Source of the DNA: RPRC01 sp034933285
GTDB taxonomy: Bacteria; Desulfobacterota; Desulfuromonadia; Geobacterales; Geobacteraceae
Assembly (NCBI GenBank): GCA_034933285.1
Contig: JAYFNT010000032.1
Coordinates: 21,548-85,547 of the forward strand
Direction of reading: 5' to 3'
DNA: 64,000 bases
Positions 17,224-24,837 of this stretch are shown piece by piece. A model generated the notes under the pieces. The model was not told the origin of the DNA. It saw only the letters and a program-made list of their open reading frames with translations, and did no database searches. Position numbers and translations under genes: made by a program. The number at the start of each line of letters is the position of its first letter. Positions within the stretch are counted from its first letter, which is position 1.

Positions 17224-17239
17224 AGCAAATTTAATGCCA
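17224..17239 (-). promoter_or_regulatory. Sigma-54 promoter of the exopolysaccharide operon
   Basis: On the minus strand TGGCATTAAATTTGCT has GG and GC ten bases apart with the flanking T and TT of the -24/-12 consensus. It lies just before the first gene of the operon and downstream of prsR. Confidence 0.85.
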
Positions 17240-17260
17240 CATGGGAAGTTATTTAATTAA

Positions 17261-17277
17261 AGTAAATTATTTTTACA
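17261..17277. promoter_or_regulatory. Candidate activator site upstream of sigma-54 promoter
   Basis: AGTAAATTATTTTTACA is an imperfect palindrome (AGTAAA-N5-TTTACA) centred about 56 bases before the predicted start. It resembles TGTAAA-N6-TTTACA at 23774-23791. Binding by PrsR is a guess. Confidence 0.35.
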
Positions 17278-17618
17278 CCAAGCCAGGAGAAGCCGGCCGC
17301 AACGAACAAGAAAAATCGGCAACACCAGTTTCTCAAGCGTAACAGCAAAAAACAAACGAAAAGGTTTAAGCCATTCGGCTTAAGCCATATTGGCCATTTG
17401 ATGTGACCAACTGGTGTCAGACTTTTACTTGAGTTACCGTAACTGGCTGTTTATTCTAGTTATTGTATCGGCAAAACCCCCAAAAGACTTCCTGCATGGT
17501 TTCGCCTCCCATCCGTCCATCAGGGCCAACTTCTTGAAAGGGTTGGCATGACGCCTCTCCATCAAGGAAGGCGGATGGCGCACAGCAGGACGAGGGATGA
17601 GGGGGGGGCAGGACAAAA
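17278..17618. other. Intergenic region with no gene recognised
   Basis: Between the operon promoter and the palindrome array no credible gene, terminator or known RNA was found. Short frames on the minus strand (17434-17616) have no binding site and no family likeness. Confidence 0.5.
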
Positions 17619-17753
17619 TGTATCTATTGGATACAATTTCCCTTCAATAAGGCATTGGAAGAGGTCAGACATTATGTATCCATTGGTTACAGTATATAAC
17701 AATAGTTGTAACTCATAGGGGTTACACAAAGTGATGTGTTTCTTATGGATACA
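17619..17753. promoter_or_regulatory. Array of four TGTAWC / GWTACA palindromes
   Basis: Four related inverted repeats: TGTATCTATTGGATACA (17619-17635), TGTATCCATTGGTTACA (17675-17691), TGTAAC-N8-GTTACA (17707-17726) and TGTTTCTTATGGATACA (17737-17753). Three share a five-base spacer. They lie just after the prsR stop and about 400-530 bases before the operon promoter. This is the layout of a multi-site operator or remote enhancer. Confidence 0.6.
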
Positions 17754-17861
17754 ATGGTGGATATGGCAATGGGAAAAAGTCTGACATCTTGCGAGAAAAA
17801 ACACTGGGCGAGCTGTCTGAAGTGCCGCCCTCCCCTCAACCGGGAAGTTCCCTTAATGAAA

Positions 17862-19211
17862 TTAACCGAGCTCTTTCAACCTCTTGTAAAGAGCCTTCCT
17901 GGATATGCCGAGCAGCTCCGCGGCTTTCGACTTGTTGCCCTTGACTTCCACCAGGGCAGTTCGCACAGCCTCCATTTCTATCTCCCGAAGCGGCCTGATA
18001 ATGGAGTCTTCACGCACTTTGCGAACAGTGCTCAAGCGCATTTCATCGGGGAGATCCCGAACGGTGATGGTCTTCCCCTTTGCAAGGACCGCGGCACGCT
18101 CGATGATGTTCCTCAGCTGGCGGATGTTGCCCGGCCAGTCGAAATGCATGAAAATGTCCATCACTTCGCCGGAAACCTGCAGGGATTTTTTTTCCCGGGC
18201 GCAGTACTCTTTGACAAATTCCGCGGTAAGCAATGGTATGTCATCCTTCCTTTCGCGCAAAGGAGGGACTTTAATGTTCACGACATTGATCCTGTAATAC
18301 AGATCTTCCCTGAAACGGCCGACCTTGATCTCATGGGCCAAGTCCCGGTTGGTTGAGCTGATGAGACGGAAATTGACCGGTATTTTCTTGTTGCTCCCCA
18401 GCCTCTCGATTTCTTTTTCCTGCAGAACCCTGAGCAGCTTTGCCTGGAGCTGCAGCTCCAGTTCGCCTATCTCGTCCAGGAATACCGTGCCGTCGGAGGC
18501 CTCTTCAAAGCGCCCGATCCGGCGGGCGGTCGCGCCGGTAAACGCCCCCTTCTCATAGCCGAAAAGCTCTGATTCCAACAGGCCGCTCGGCATTGCGGCA
18601 CAGTTTACCGCCACGAACGGCTTTCCCTTCCTGGTGCTCTGGAAATGAAGCGAGCGTGCGATCAATTCCTTGCCGGTCCCTGTTTCCCCGCATATGAGCA
18701 CACTGCTGATCGAATCCTTCACCGCATTGATGGTCTCGAAAATCCTGACCAGCTCAGTTGCCTTTCCGATAATCCGTCCCTCTTGCTCATCGAGCCCCAG
18801 CCGGCTCTTCAGACTTTCTATCTCTCTCTTCAGGAGACGCTGCTCCAAGGCCCGGGCCAGGATGCCTTTCAATTTGGCGTAATCGGGCGGCTTGATGAAA
18901 TAATAAAATGCGCCCTGCGTTATTGCATGGACCGCGGAGTCCACTGTGCCGTAGGCAGTGAGAAATATCACCGGAATATCGGGATGATTATCCGAAATAT
19001 AGTCAAAAAGCTGCATCCCGTCCCGGCCCGGCATTTTCATGTCGGTGATCACCACGTCGATGTCATCACGAGTGACTATACTGAGTGCGCCGTTATAATC
19101 CATGGCTTCACGGACATTGTACCCTTCCTCTTTCAATATGGCGGAGAGTACCCTCAAGGCGTTCTGCTCATCATCCACTATCAGTATGCGACCACTTTTG
19201 CCGCCTCCCAT
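17862..19211 (-). CDS. prsR: PrsR, sigma-54-dependent response regulator of the PEP-CTERM system
   Basis: This 449-residue NtrC-type regulator has an N-terminal receiver with acidic pocket VDDE, phosphoacceptor Asp57 (VITDMKMPG) and Lys107. Its AAA+ domain has Walker A GETGTGKE (174-181), the sigma-54 contact loop GAFTGA (222-227) and Walker B FLDEIGE. A C-terminal Fis-type helix-turn-helix (AAELLGISRKALYKRLKEL) completes it. It would activate RpoN-dependent promoters, and four such promoters lie nearby. The ATG at 19211 with GAGGG ahead is the start; longer readings run through a 16-bp hairpin upstream and are rejected. The sensor kinase is encoded just upstream. Confidence 0.94.
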   Translation of the reverse strand: MGGGKSGRILIVDDEQNALRVLSAILKEEGYNVREAMDYNGALSIVTRDDIDVVITDMKMPGRDGMQLFDYISDNHPDIPVIFLTAYGTVDSAVHAITQGAFYYFIKPPDYAKLKGILARALEQRLLKREIESLKSRLGLDEQEGRIIGKATELVRIFETINAVKDSISSVLICGETGTGKELIARSLHFQSTRKGKPFVAVNCAAMPSGLLESELFGYEKGAFTGATARRIGRFEEASDGTVFLDEIGELELQLQAKLLRVLQEKEIERLGSNKKIPVNFRLISSTNRDLAHEIKVGRFREDLYYRINVVNIKVPPLRERKDDIPLLTAEFVKEYCAREKKSLQVSGEVMDIFMHFDWPGNIRQLRNIIERAAVLAKGKTITVRDLPDEMRLSTVRKVREDSIIRPLREIEMEAVRTALVEVKGNKSKAAELLGISRKALYKRLKELG

Positions 19212-19286
19212 GCCATATCCCTCGCCATGAAGTATATTAAACGGAATCATCCCCCAGCAAATCTTTCCGGAAATGACAATTTTCAA

Positions 19287-19321
19287 CCCCCACATCCGGC
19301 CCCAAGGGCCGGATGTGGGGG
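19287..19321. other. Perfect 16-bp hairpin between kinase and prsR
   Basis: CCCCCACATCCGGCCC and its exact complement are separated by three bases (CAA). No U-tract follows in the direction of transcription, so it does not look like an ordinary terminator. It may process or attenuate the kinase-prsR transcript, or it may be a dispersed repeat. Confidence 0.75.
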
Positions 19322-19427
19322 GCAATGGATGCAAGATCTACAGCCGTTTTGATTTGTGGTTGTAATTATCCCTTATTTTGGGGAAAATTTCCCAGATCAA
19401 GATACCGATCAGCAAATGCTTCCTGGT

Positions 19428-20441
19428 TCACGGAGCTGAAACAGGGACCAGTATCCTCACCCTCGTGCCCGAATTCCTTCTGCTGTCGATTTCCAGTTGG
19501 CCTCCGTGATATTGCACGACCTCGCGCGTGATGAACAGACCGAATCCCCTGCCTGAAGTTTTCCGTCTCCCTTGCGACCCGCCGGAGACACCCTGCAGGC
19601 TTGAGCTGTTCATCCCGTAACCGTTATCCGATATCTCGATAACAACATACTCCCTATCATCCCGCGGGACTTGTTCAGCAGTTACACTGATCGCCCCTCC
19701 ATCTTCAAGTGCCTCGATTGAATTATTGATCACATTCAGGACGGCATGCTCGAAAAGGCACTCGTCAGCCTTGATCAAGGGCAGGTCTTTCAAGTCACTG
19801 CTGATTGAAATATTCTTTGCGGTTGCCTGGAGACTTACCAGAGCGACAATCTTTCTCAACATGGCTGAGATATCGACCCGGGTAAACTCCGATTCGACCA
19901 GGGAAGTGCTGAGAAATTTCGTCACGAACCTGTCGAGTTTGGAGATTTCATCTTCAATTATATTCATGAATTCCACGAGGCCGGGATCCGCGCTGTATTT
20001 CCCTTTCAAATAGACAGCCGCACCTTTGATGGCATTGAGCGGGCTTCGCACACCATGGGCAAGCGTCACGGATTTTTTGCCCATTTCCAGGTTGTCCGGC
20101 TCCGCTCGCCAGCAATCCAGAACCGTGCAGTGCGAAAAACCGTCAGCCCTCACCTCTGCACCCACAACTTTGCGATTGTCATCCAATACCGGACTGACCG
20201 TAACTTCGCCGCTTGCGCAACCGAAGATGCACATGGCATGGTAATCTTTAACGGACCGTGGGCGGCCATCCAAAATCACCATTTCGACCGCATCCGCATT
20301 ATCGTGCAAAATCCTCGGGACTACTTCGTAATAGGGAACTCCGATATATCCCGGCTCTTCCGTCCCCCGGGAAGACCCTCTTTTCATTTCCCATGAAATG
20401 ATCACGAGGTTTTTGTCGACAACAAACTTGTATCCGTCCAT
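19428..20441 (-). CDS. Soluble PAS-type sensor histidine kinase, likely partner of PrsR
   Basis: The 337-residue protein has no membrane segment. An N-terminal PAS-like sensor (about 1-105, with four Cys) is followed by the HisKA motif LAHGVRSPLNAI with His129. The ATPase domain follows: N box HAVLNVINNSIEAL, G1 DNGYGM and G2 GRGFGLF. It lies directly upstream of prsR and probably phosphorylates it. It occupies the place of PrsK but lacks the large membrane region of canonical PrsK proteins. The ATG at 20441 with GAGGGG ahead is preferred to a start at 20507. The Cys residues in the sensor could bind a redox cofactor, which is speculation. Confidence 0.85.
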   Translation of the reverse strand: MDGYKFVVDKNLVIISWEMKRGSSRGTEEPGYIGVPYYEVVPRILHDNADAVEMVILDGRPRSVKDYHAMCIFGCASGEVTVSPVLDDNRKVVGAEVRADGFSHCTVLDCWRAEPDNLEMGKKSVTLAHGVRSPLNAIKGAAVYLKGKYSADPGLVEFMNIIEDEISKLDRFVTKFLSTSLVESEFTRVDISAMLRKIVALVSLQATAKNISISSDLKDLPLIKADECLFEHAVLNVINNSIEALEDGGAISVTAEQVPRDDREYVVIEISDNGYGMNSSSLQGVSGGSQGRRKTSGRGFGLFITREVVQYHGGQLEIDSRRNSGTRVRILVPVSAP

Positions 20442-20919
20442 GCGGTAGCACCCCTCTGCCGCAAACAAACACTGAATCACAACGGTTGCATTCCGGGAGT
20501 CAAGCAAAATACCGGTTTCCCTGCAACCCCGGTCAAGAACGGGGCCGTGTTTTCCGATCCAGTCCCGTTGTTATGATCAGGAAAGAAAAGTGAAGAAAGT
20601 TTCCACAATGTAGAAGCAGAATCGAAACAGACTGGTCCGACCAATCCGGCGGACAAAACCGGGGAAAGAATCGGAAAACCCGAACTTCAGTAAATTTAAT
20701 TAATTAACCAAATTGCGCTTACAGATTTTTTGTCTACACTAATTTTATCGGTTTGTCAAAGACAATTACCCGGAACAATGAACAAATCATCAAAGATTTT
20801 TCGGAATTTCCCCCAAGCCTTCAATATTGAAGGTTATCATACACGATATACTGCGCTGCCGGAAAGAAAAAGAGAAATTTTCAATGGCAGCGGATTATTT
20901 GTTCATCAATGCGTCATTG
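20442..20919. other. Divergent intergenic region, AT-rich, no gene recognised
   Basis: The region between the kinase gene (minus) and the unknown gene at 20996 (plus) is AT-rich and must hold promoters for both. I could not place a convincing sigma-54 or sigma-70 promoter for the kinase. Confidence 0.5.
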
Positions 20920-20948
20920 TAAGGTACAGTATTCCATTCTGTACCTTA
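20920..20948. promoter_or_regulatory. Operator-like palindrome before the 20996 gene
   Basis: Ten-base arms TAAGGTACAG and CTGTACCTTA are separated by nine bases, 47 bases before the start codon. It suggests a dimeric regulator controlling the 150-residue protein gene. Confidence 0.65.
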
Positions 20949-20995
20949 AGAGGTTCAGGAAGGAAAAGAAACCGCGGGACAAAGAGGTGTAACGA

Positions 20996-21448
20996 ATGGC
21001 GCTTGGCTGGGAATATGTCGGGAAAAGTCCTATCACACTGGTCAGGGAAGAACTTGCGCGAAGGTATATTCAGTGCAGGCAGGTCAACGAAACATTTGTC
21101 AACTATGACATTCTGGTGGATATCGAGGGAGAACCCCAGGAAGTGGCTGTCAGTGTCATTTTCAGAAACAACAGCCTTTTCTTCATGGCGGATCTGCTGA
21201 TCGAGTGCCCGGACGATATGGAGATTCTCGCCAATGTGGCAAACATAGCATATGATCTGTACATGCGAGAGCAGCCATTCTACGGCAGAATACTGGTTAC
21301 AGACGAAAAGACCTATTACCAGTTGAATCACATCCTCGGCGATCCGTGCCTTCTTGATCCGGCCATGGTTGCTCTTCTCCTGGACCTGGTGCAAACGGAG
21401 ATACTGGAAATCATTACCGAGGAATATGCCGTGGAGCAGGTAGAATGA
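20996..21448 (+). CDS. Conserved-looking 150-residue cytoplasmic protein, function unknown
   Basis: The protein is acidic and soluble with alternating beta strands and helices (NYDILVDIEGEPQEVAVSVIF, then DDMEILANVANIAYDLYM, described in part). The layout recalls small chaperone-like or YbjN-type folds, but I do not recognise the family. A binding site AAGAGG precedes the ATG. It is the only plus-strand gene in the control block, is divergent from the histidine kinase and is preceded by a strong palindrome. This suggests separate regulation, possibly of the same pathway. No signal peptide or membrane segment is present. Confidence 0.65.
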   Translation: MALGWEYVGKSPITLVREELARRYIQCRQVNETFVNYDILVDIEGEPQEVAVSVIFRNNSLFFMADLLIECPDDMEILANVANIAYDLYMREQPFYGRILVTDEKTYYQLNHILGDPCLLDPAMVALLLDLVQTEILEIITEEYAVEQVE

Positions 21449-21484
21449 AACATTCCCGCTCAACGGCATTTACCTGGCGTAAAA

Positions 21485-21940
21485 CTACCTCTTGTGTCCC
21501 TTGCTCTTGCCTTTGCCGTGGCCGTTTCCGGGGCCGTCTCCCTGGCCGGCGCCCGGCCCGCCCCGCAGAACCAAATCCCCTCGCTTGAGGGCATGGAACT
21601 CGGCAGATCCCGGCTTTATGCCCAGACTCTTGGCAATCACTCCCCAACCCTTTCCCCTGTTTCTCTTATATACGGGCAGGACTTCTTCTGGAGGGCGGTG
21701 TGACCACTGGCCAAGCTGGAATACCATGAAGGCGTCTGCAGGCGCCGCGACAGCGCTTATTACCGCCTGGACCTGGAGCACGGGAACGCCGAATTGGGCG
21801 CCGATCCTGGCCGAGAAGCCGGGCAAGTCCACCCTGGCCTGGACATTCAGGTCGCCGATGAACGCATCGAGCCCGCCACCCGCAAACGCGGGAGCGCAGA
21901 ACAAGCCGACAACAAGTAACGCAATAACGAATCTTTTCAT
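21485..21940 (-). CDS. Small exported protein with Gly/His/Lys-rich tail
   Basis: The 151-residue precursor has a clear signal peptide (MKRFVIALLVVGLFCAPAFAG). A central helical domain contains VPVLQVQAVISAV and the motif PPEEVLPVYKRNRGKGWGVIAKSLGIKPGS (described in part), and the C-terminal tail is rich in Gly, Lys and His (GHGKGKSKGHKR). The function is not known. The ATG at 21940 has an AAGGAGGAACTGG site, and a sigma-54 promoter lies 55 bases upstream. It has no PEP-CTERM tail. Its promoter class and position imply that it is made together with the exopolysaccharide, perhaps as a polymer-bound matrix protein (inference). Confidence 0.8.
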   Translation of the reverse strand: MKRFVIALLVVGLFCAPAFAGGGLDAFIGDLNVQARVDLPGFSARIGAQFGVPVLQVQAVISAVAAPADAFMVFQLGQWSHRPPEEVLPVYKRNRGKGWGVIAKSLGIKPGSAEFHALKRGDLVLRGGPGAGQGDGPGNGHGKGKSKGHKR

Positions 21941-21994
21941 CCAGTTCCTCCTTAAGCGATTGATATTATGCCCGCATATACCTTGCGACCATCC

Positions 21995-22010
21995 GGCAAA
22001 CCTTACACCA
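21995..22010 (-). promoter_or_regulatory. Sigma-54 promoter of the small exported protein gene
   Basis: The minus strand reads TGGTGTAAGGTTTGCC, with GG-N10-GC spacing and TTTGC at the -12 box. The C of TGGC is replaced by T. The predicted start is near 21984, about 44 bases before the ATG. Confidence 0.75.
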
Positions 22011-22172
22011 CATGACAAGAATGGGCAAGCCGGACGAGAATTCGGAAAAACGGCATATCCATCTGTTCGGCATAGCTGGCTTTCCGCTTGAGGATTTTCA
22101 TCCAGGAATTATGTCGTCCCCCAAAAGTCGTCATTTCGTTTTCTAACCAAAAGACTTTGGATCATATTCCTG

Positions 22173-22281
22173 CCCCCCCTCATCCGGCCCGGCGGGCCAC
22201 CTTCTCCCTCAATGGAGAAGGTAATAAAATGAAGCCCTCGCCATCAAGGGAGAGGGCGGGCGCAGCCCGGGTGAGGGGGTC
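22173..22281. repeat. Complete CTCATCCGG / GGGTGAGGGGG dispersed repeat, two hairpins
   Basis: CCCCCCTCATCCGGCCCGGC starts the element, two hairpins built on CCTTCTCC/GGAGAAGG and CCCTCGCC-like/GGGAGAGGGC follow, and CCGGGTGAGGGGG ends it in inverted orientation. Other copies are at 7685, 9069, 23973, 39682 and 49164. Confidence 0.85.
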
Positions 22282-22345
22282 GAATTCTCGACTGCAACCT
22301 TCTGTCGAAGGATACATCCTTTTAAAAAATACTATAACTCCACAA

Positions 22346-22372
22346 AAAAGAGCGCACTGTGTGCGCTCTTTT
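22346..22372 (-). terminator. Terminator after the DUF1566-dockerin gene
   Basis: AAAAGAGCGCAC and GTGCGCTCTTTT pair over a three-base loop, giving A- and T-tracts on both sides. It can act for the minus-strand gene ending at 22461. Confidence 0.85.
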
Positions 22373-22460
22373 CAATCCCACTTATTCAGTTTTGCGATAG
22401 GGTCTTTTTGAAAGTAGTTGATACCCGGACATCCACAATTTTTCGCGCCGGTAATTTAAT

Positions 22461-23657
22461 TTACCAGCTGACCAATCCCACTGCCTTTTGCAGAATAAGA
22501 AGTGCATCGGCAGGTGTAATTGCGTTATCTTTTGTAGGCGTTCCGCTATTTATTGGAGCTATATCAGCATGATCAAAATAGAATTGCGTCTTCGCATCTA
22601 GGTCTACTACCGCACGCAATGCCAATAAAACATCGATGATCGTTACTTGTTCATCTCCGTTCAGATCGCCGTCTAAGACTTTCGGTATGCTGCGCACACA
22701 TTGGACATAATGTTTCATATTTCCCAATCCATCGTCTTTCAGGCGTGGTGACATCGTGCCATCCCTGACATCAATACCCAATACGTCATCAGAGTGAACG
22801 TAATCTGTTGTTGAAGTCCAATAGAAGTCGTCTGTTAAAGCTCCCGAAAAAAAATCCATGTTCAGCGCCCTCGTGTCAGTTAGCCATGATTCAAGTTCTT
22901 TTATGTTGGGAAGCCGCCAGCCTGGCGTCCCCTCAACGTTAAGGGTCTGGCAATACGAAAGCGACGCTCCCAAAGTCATTGGCCCGGGAGGCGGAGTCTT
23001 TAGCCACATCAGCCCGGTGGAAGTGTCCGTTACCGTTCCCACCAGCGAATTGACCAGCTTCTGTCTCACAGGTGGCCCTACTTCCTGATCCCGCACACAT
23101 CTGACATGATACAATCCATTGCTAGGATCTTCGCTTGCATAATAAGTCCCAAAATTAAAATCAACAGATTGCGCTGTGTTGTTATCCGTATTCGCCCAAT
23201 ATCTACCATCATTAGCACACGAAAAGGACGAATCTATTGTAAGACCCACATTGGAACCGGAAAAATCCAGAATACTAATCAGCTCCTTAAGAGTCGGCAA
23301 CCTCCAGCCATTGCCGATTGAACTGCAGGCGTTCAAGTTAGACGAGTTATATATTTCATTGTGAATTCCGGCTGCTTCATACCAATTATAATAATCGGGC
23401 TGAGAGTTTTTCTGCCACATCAAACCGGTGTTGTTGTCGGTCACGGTACCATTTCCGTTGTCGGTAAAATAGGACAATGGGTTAAAGTCGTATTCTCCAT
23501 CCTGCCCTGTTCCCACACAAGTTGAAAGCTGGCCAGTCGTGCCATCGGTCGGATAGCATAGGCCCTGGCCGGTGTCTGGAAGTTTATACGCTGCAAAGGC
23601 AAGAACCGGAAAAGCACCGACAAGGATCAAAGTGAAGACGACAATATTTTTGAACAT
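22461..23657 (-). CDS. Exported double-DUF1566 protein with dockerin-like C terminus
   Basis: The 398-residue precursor has a signal peptide (MFKNIVVFTLILVGAFPVLAFA). It carries two DUF1566 (Lcl C-terminal type) modules, each with a VTD-NNTGLMWxK strand, a WRLPTLKEL/WRLPNIKEL motif and a YxQCVR end. The last 65 residues (GDLNGDEQVTIIDVLLAL and ITPADALLILQKAVG) form a dockerin-type duplicated calcium-binding repeat. Lcl modules occur in adhesins that bind glycans, so a surface or matrix-binding role is likely. The ATG at 23657 has an AGGAGG site, and a sigma-54 promoter lies 35 bases upstream. A cohesin partner is not visible in this window. Confidence 0.87.
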   Translation of the reverse strand: MFKNIVVFTLILVGAFPVLAFAAYKLPDTGQGLCYPTDGTTGQLSTCVGTGQDGEYDFNPLSYFTDNGNGTVTDNNTGLMWQKNSQPDYYNWYEAAGIHNEIYNSSNLNACSSIGNGWRLPTLKELISILDFSGSNVGLTIDSSFSCANDGRYWANTDNNTAQSVDFNFGTYYASEDPSNGLYHVRCVRDQEVGPPVRQKLVNSLVGTVTDTSTGLMWLKTPPPGPMTLGASLSYCQTLNVEGTPGWRLPNIKELESWLTDTRALNMDFFSGALTDDFYWTSTTDYVHSDDVLGIDVRDGTMSPRLKDDGLGNMKHYVQCVRSIPKVLDGDLNGDEQVTIIDVLLALRAVVDLDAKTQFYFDHADIAPINSGTPTKDNAITPADALLILQKAVGLVSW

Positions 23658-23691
23658 GGAGGAACCTCCTCTTATCGATATCATTGCTTCA

Positions 23692-23707
23692 TGCACAACC
23701 CTTGCCA
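23692..23707 (-). promoter_or_regulatory. Sigma-54 promoter of the DUF1566-dockerin gene
   Basis: The minus strand reads TGGCAAGGGTTGTGCA, with exact GG-N10-GC spacing. The predicted start is near 23681, 24 bases before the ATG. Confidence 0.82.
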
Positions 23708-23773
23708 GGCTTTCACTCCAGATGTCAAAAAATATAAGAAAAGCTCAATCATATCCCTCGGTACAAGCAAAGA

Positions 23774-23791
23774 TGTAAATTGTGCTTTACA
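23774..23791. promoter_or_regulatory. Candidate activator palindrome for DUF1566-dockerin promoter
   Basis: TGTAAATTGTGCTTTACA has perfect six-base arms. It is centred about 100 bases upstream of the predicted start, a usual place for an NtrC-type activator site. Confidence 0.45.
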
Positions 23792-23972
23792 ATTCCCGCC
23801 GCTGCGAAGTCGGCGTCCCTGTAGTCCCCGGATTATTCCGCGCCTGCACCAGCCGATGGTTTCTGTTTTTATTTTACCACCATTAACTGATGTGTAAGGG
23901 CATGTCTGATTATTTCCAATCTACCCCCCCCAGGAAGACTGTCATAATTGGAGACGCGCTAACAGTTTTTAG

Positions 23973-24026
23973 CCCCCCTCACCCGGCGTAGGACGCCGCC
24001 CTCTCCCTTGATGGCGAGGGCTTCAT
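23973..24026. repeat. CTCACCCGGC / CTCTCCCTTG dispersed repeat
   Basis: CCCCCCTCACCCGGCGTAGG is followed by GCCCTCTCCCTTGATGGCGAGGG. Same family as 22173-22281, single half. Confidence 0.8.
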
Positions 24027-24149
24027 GTCAACACTTTCTCGATTAAGGCGCACCTGACCGTTTAGGGGGCAGGTTTGTTTGCGAATGTTCTCGACACCTT
24101 TGCCTGCGCATGCGCGACAAAGATCGCCAAATACTCGGGCAGGTATAAA

Positions 24150-24177
24150 AAAAGGCGGTGCCTTCGCACCGCCTTTT
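24150..24177 (-). terminator. Terminator after the PEP-CTERM gene
   Basis: AAAAGGCGGTG pairs with CACCGCCTTTT around CCTTCG, with a T-tract in the transcribed direction, 28 bases after the stop codon at 24205. Confidence 0.9.
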
Positions 24178-24204
24178 CCCTGCCTCAGGGGGCAACAAGA
24201 TCTG

Positions 24205-24792
24205 TCAGCCCTGAATTCTGTTTCTCCTTCGGCCGCACAGGGCAAGACCGACAAGTCCCGCTCCCAGCAGGATTACCGTGCCGGGTTCGGGGACCGGCAC
24301 TGAGGAAGGATTGTAACCTAAGAGATGAGATATCTGCAGATCATATCCGCCGGTGCCGGGGCCGCCGATATTCCAGATGTCATAGGTGCTCCAGGATCCG
24401 GTGCTGTCCGCGGGATCGACTTCATACAAGGCGAAATAACGCCCTGCTTTTACGGTATAGAATTCAATCGTGTTTGACAGCGGCACCGACTCCCAAGTAC
24501 CAGAACTCCCGTTTCCGTAGGAAGTATAGTTGACGCTTGCCAGAGAGAGAACGACATCGGAATATCCCGGCATCGCATTCAGCAAGGCCTGCAAATCGGC
24601 GACAGAAGTTGGGTTTGTTGTGGTATTCCCCGCATGAGTAAAAATCAGGTCCCCTGAATTCTGGTAATAAGAGTACACCGAGCCATTAAACCGGTCCTCT
24701 ATCCCGTCATTTGCAGTATTTACAATCGGTACTGCCAGTGACAAAGAGGAAATTCCGAGAATCATCAGCACTGCCAATATGATTTTCTTCAT
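24205..24792 (-). CDS. PEP-CTERM sorting-domain protein, exosortase substrate
   Basis: The 195-residue precursor has an N-terminal signal peptide (MKKIILAVLMILGISSLSLA) and a Thr/Ser/Asn/Gly-rich middle with many Tyr. Its C-terminal sorting tail is textbook: the VPVPEPGT motif, a hydrophobic membrane segment (VILLGAGLVGLALC) and a basic end (GRRRNR). XrtA is expected to cleave at the PEP motif and release or attach the protein with the exopolysaccharide. The ATG at 24792 follows GGAAAGGAGG. A sigma-54 promoter lies 46 bases upstream. It is the only PEP-CTERM protein in the window; the function of its mature part is unknown. Confidence 0.95.
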   Translation of the reverse strand: MKKIILAVLMILGISSLSLAVPIVNTANDGIEDRFNGSVYSYYQNSGDLIFTHAGNTTTNPTSVADLQALLNAMPGYSDVVLSLASVNYTSYGNGSSGTWESVPLSNTIEFYTVKAGRYFALYEVDPADSTGSWSTYDIWNIGGPGTGGYDLQISHLLGYNPSSVPVPEPGTVILLGAGLVGLALCGRRRNRIQG

Positions 24793-24837
24793 GGCCTCCT
24801 CCTTTCCCCTGCATAATTTTTTGTTCACAATTATATA

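Noticed and set aside
19212..19334. Extended N terminus of PrsR
   Set aside because: It would translate through a perfect hairpin and has no family match before MGGGKSGRILIVDDE.
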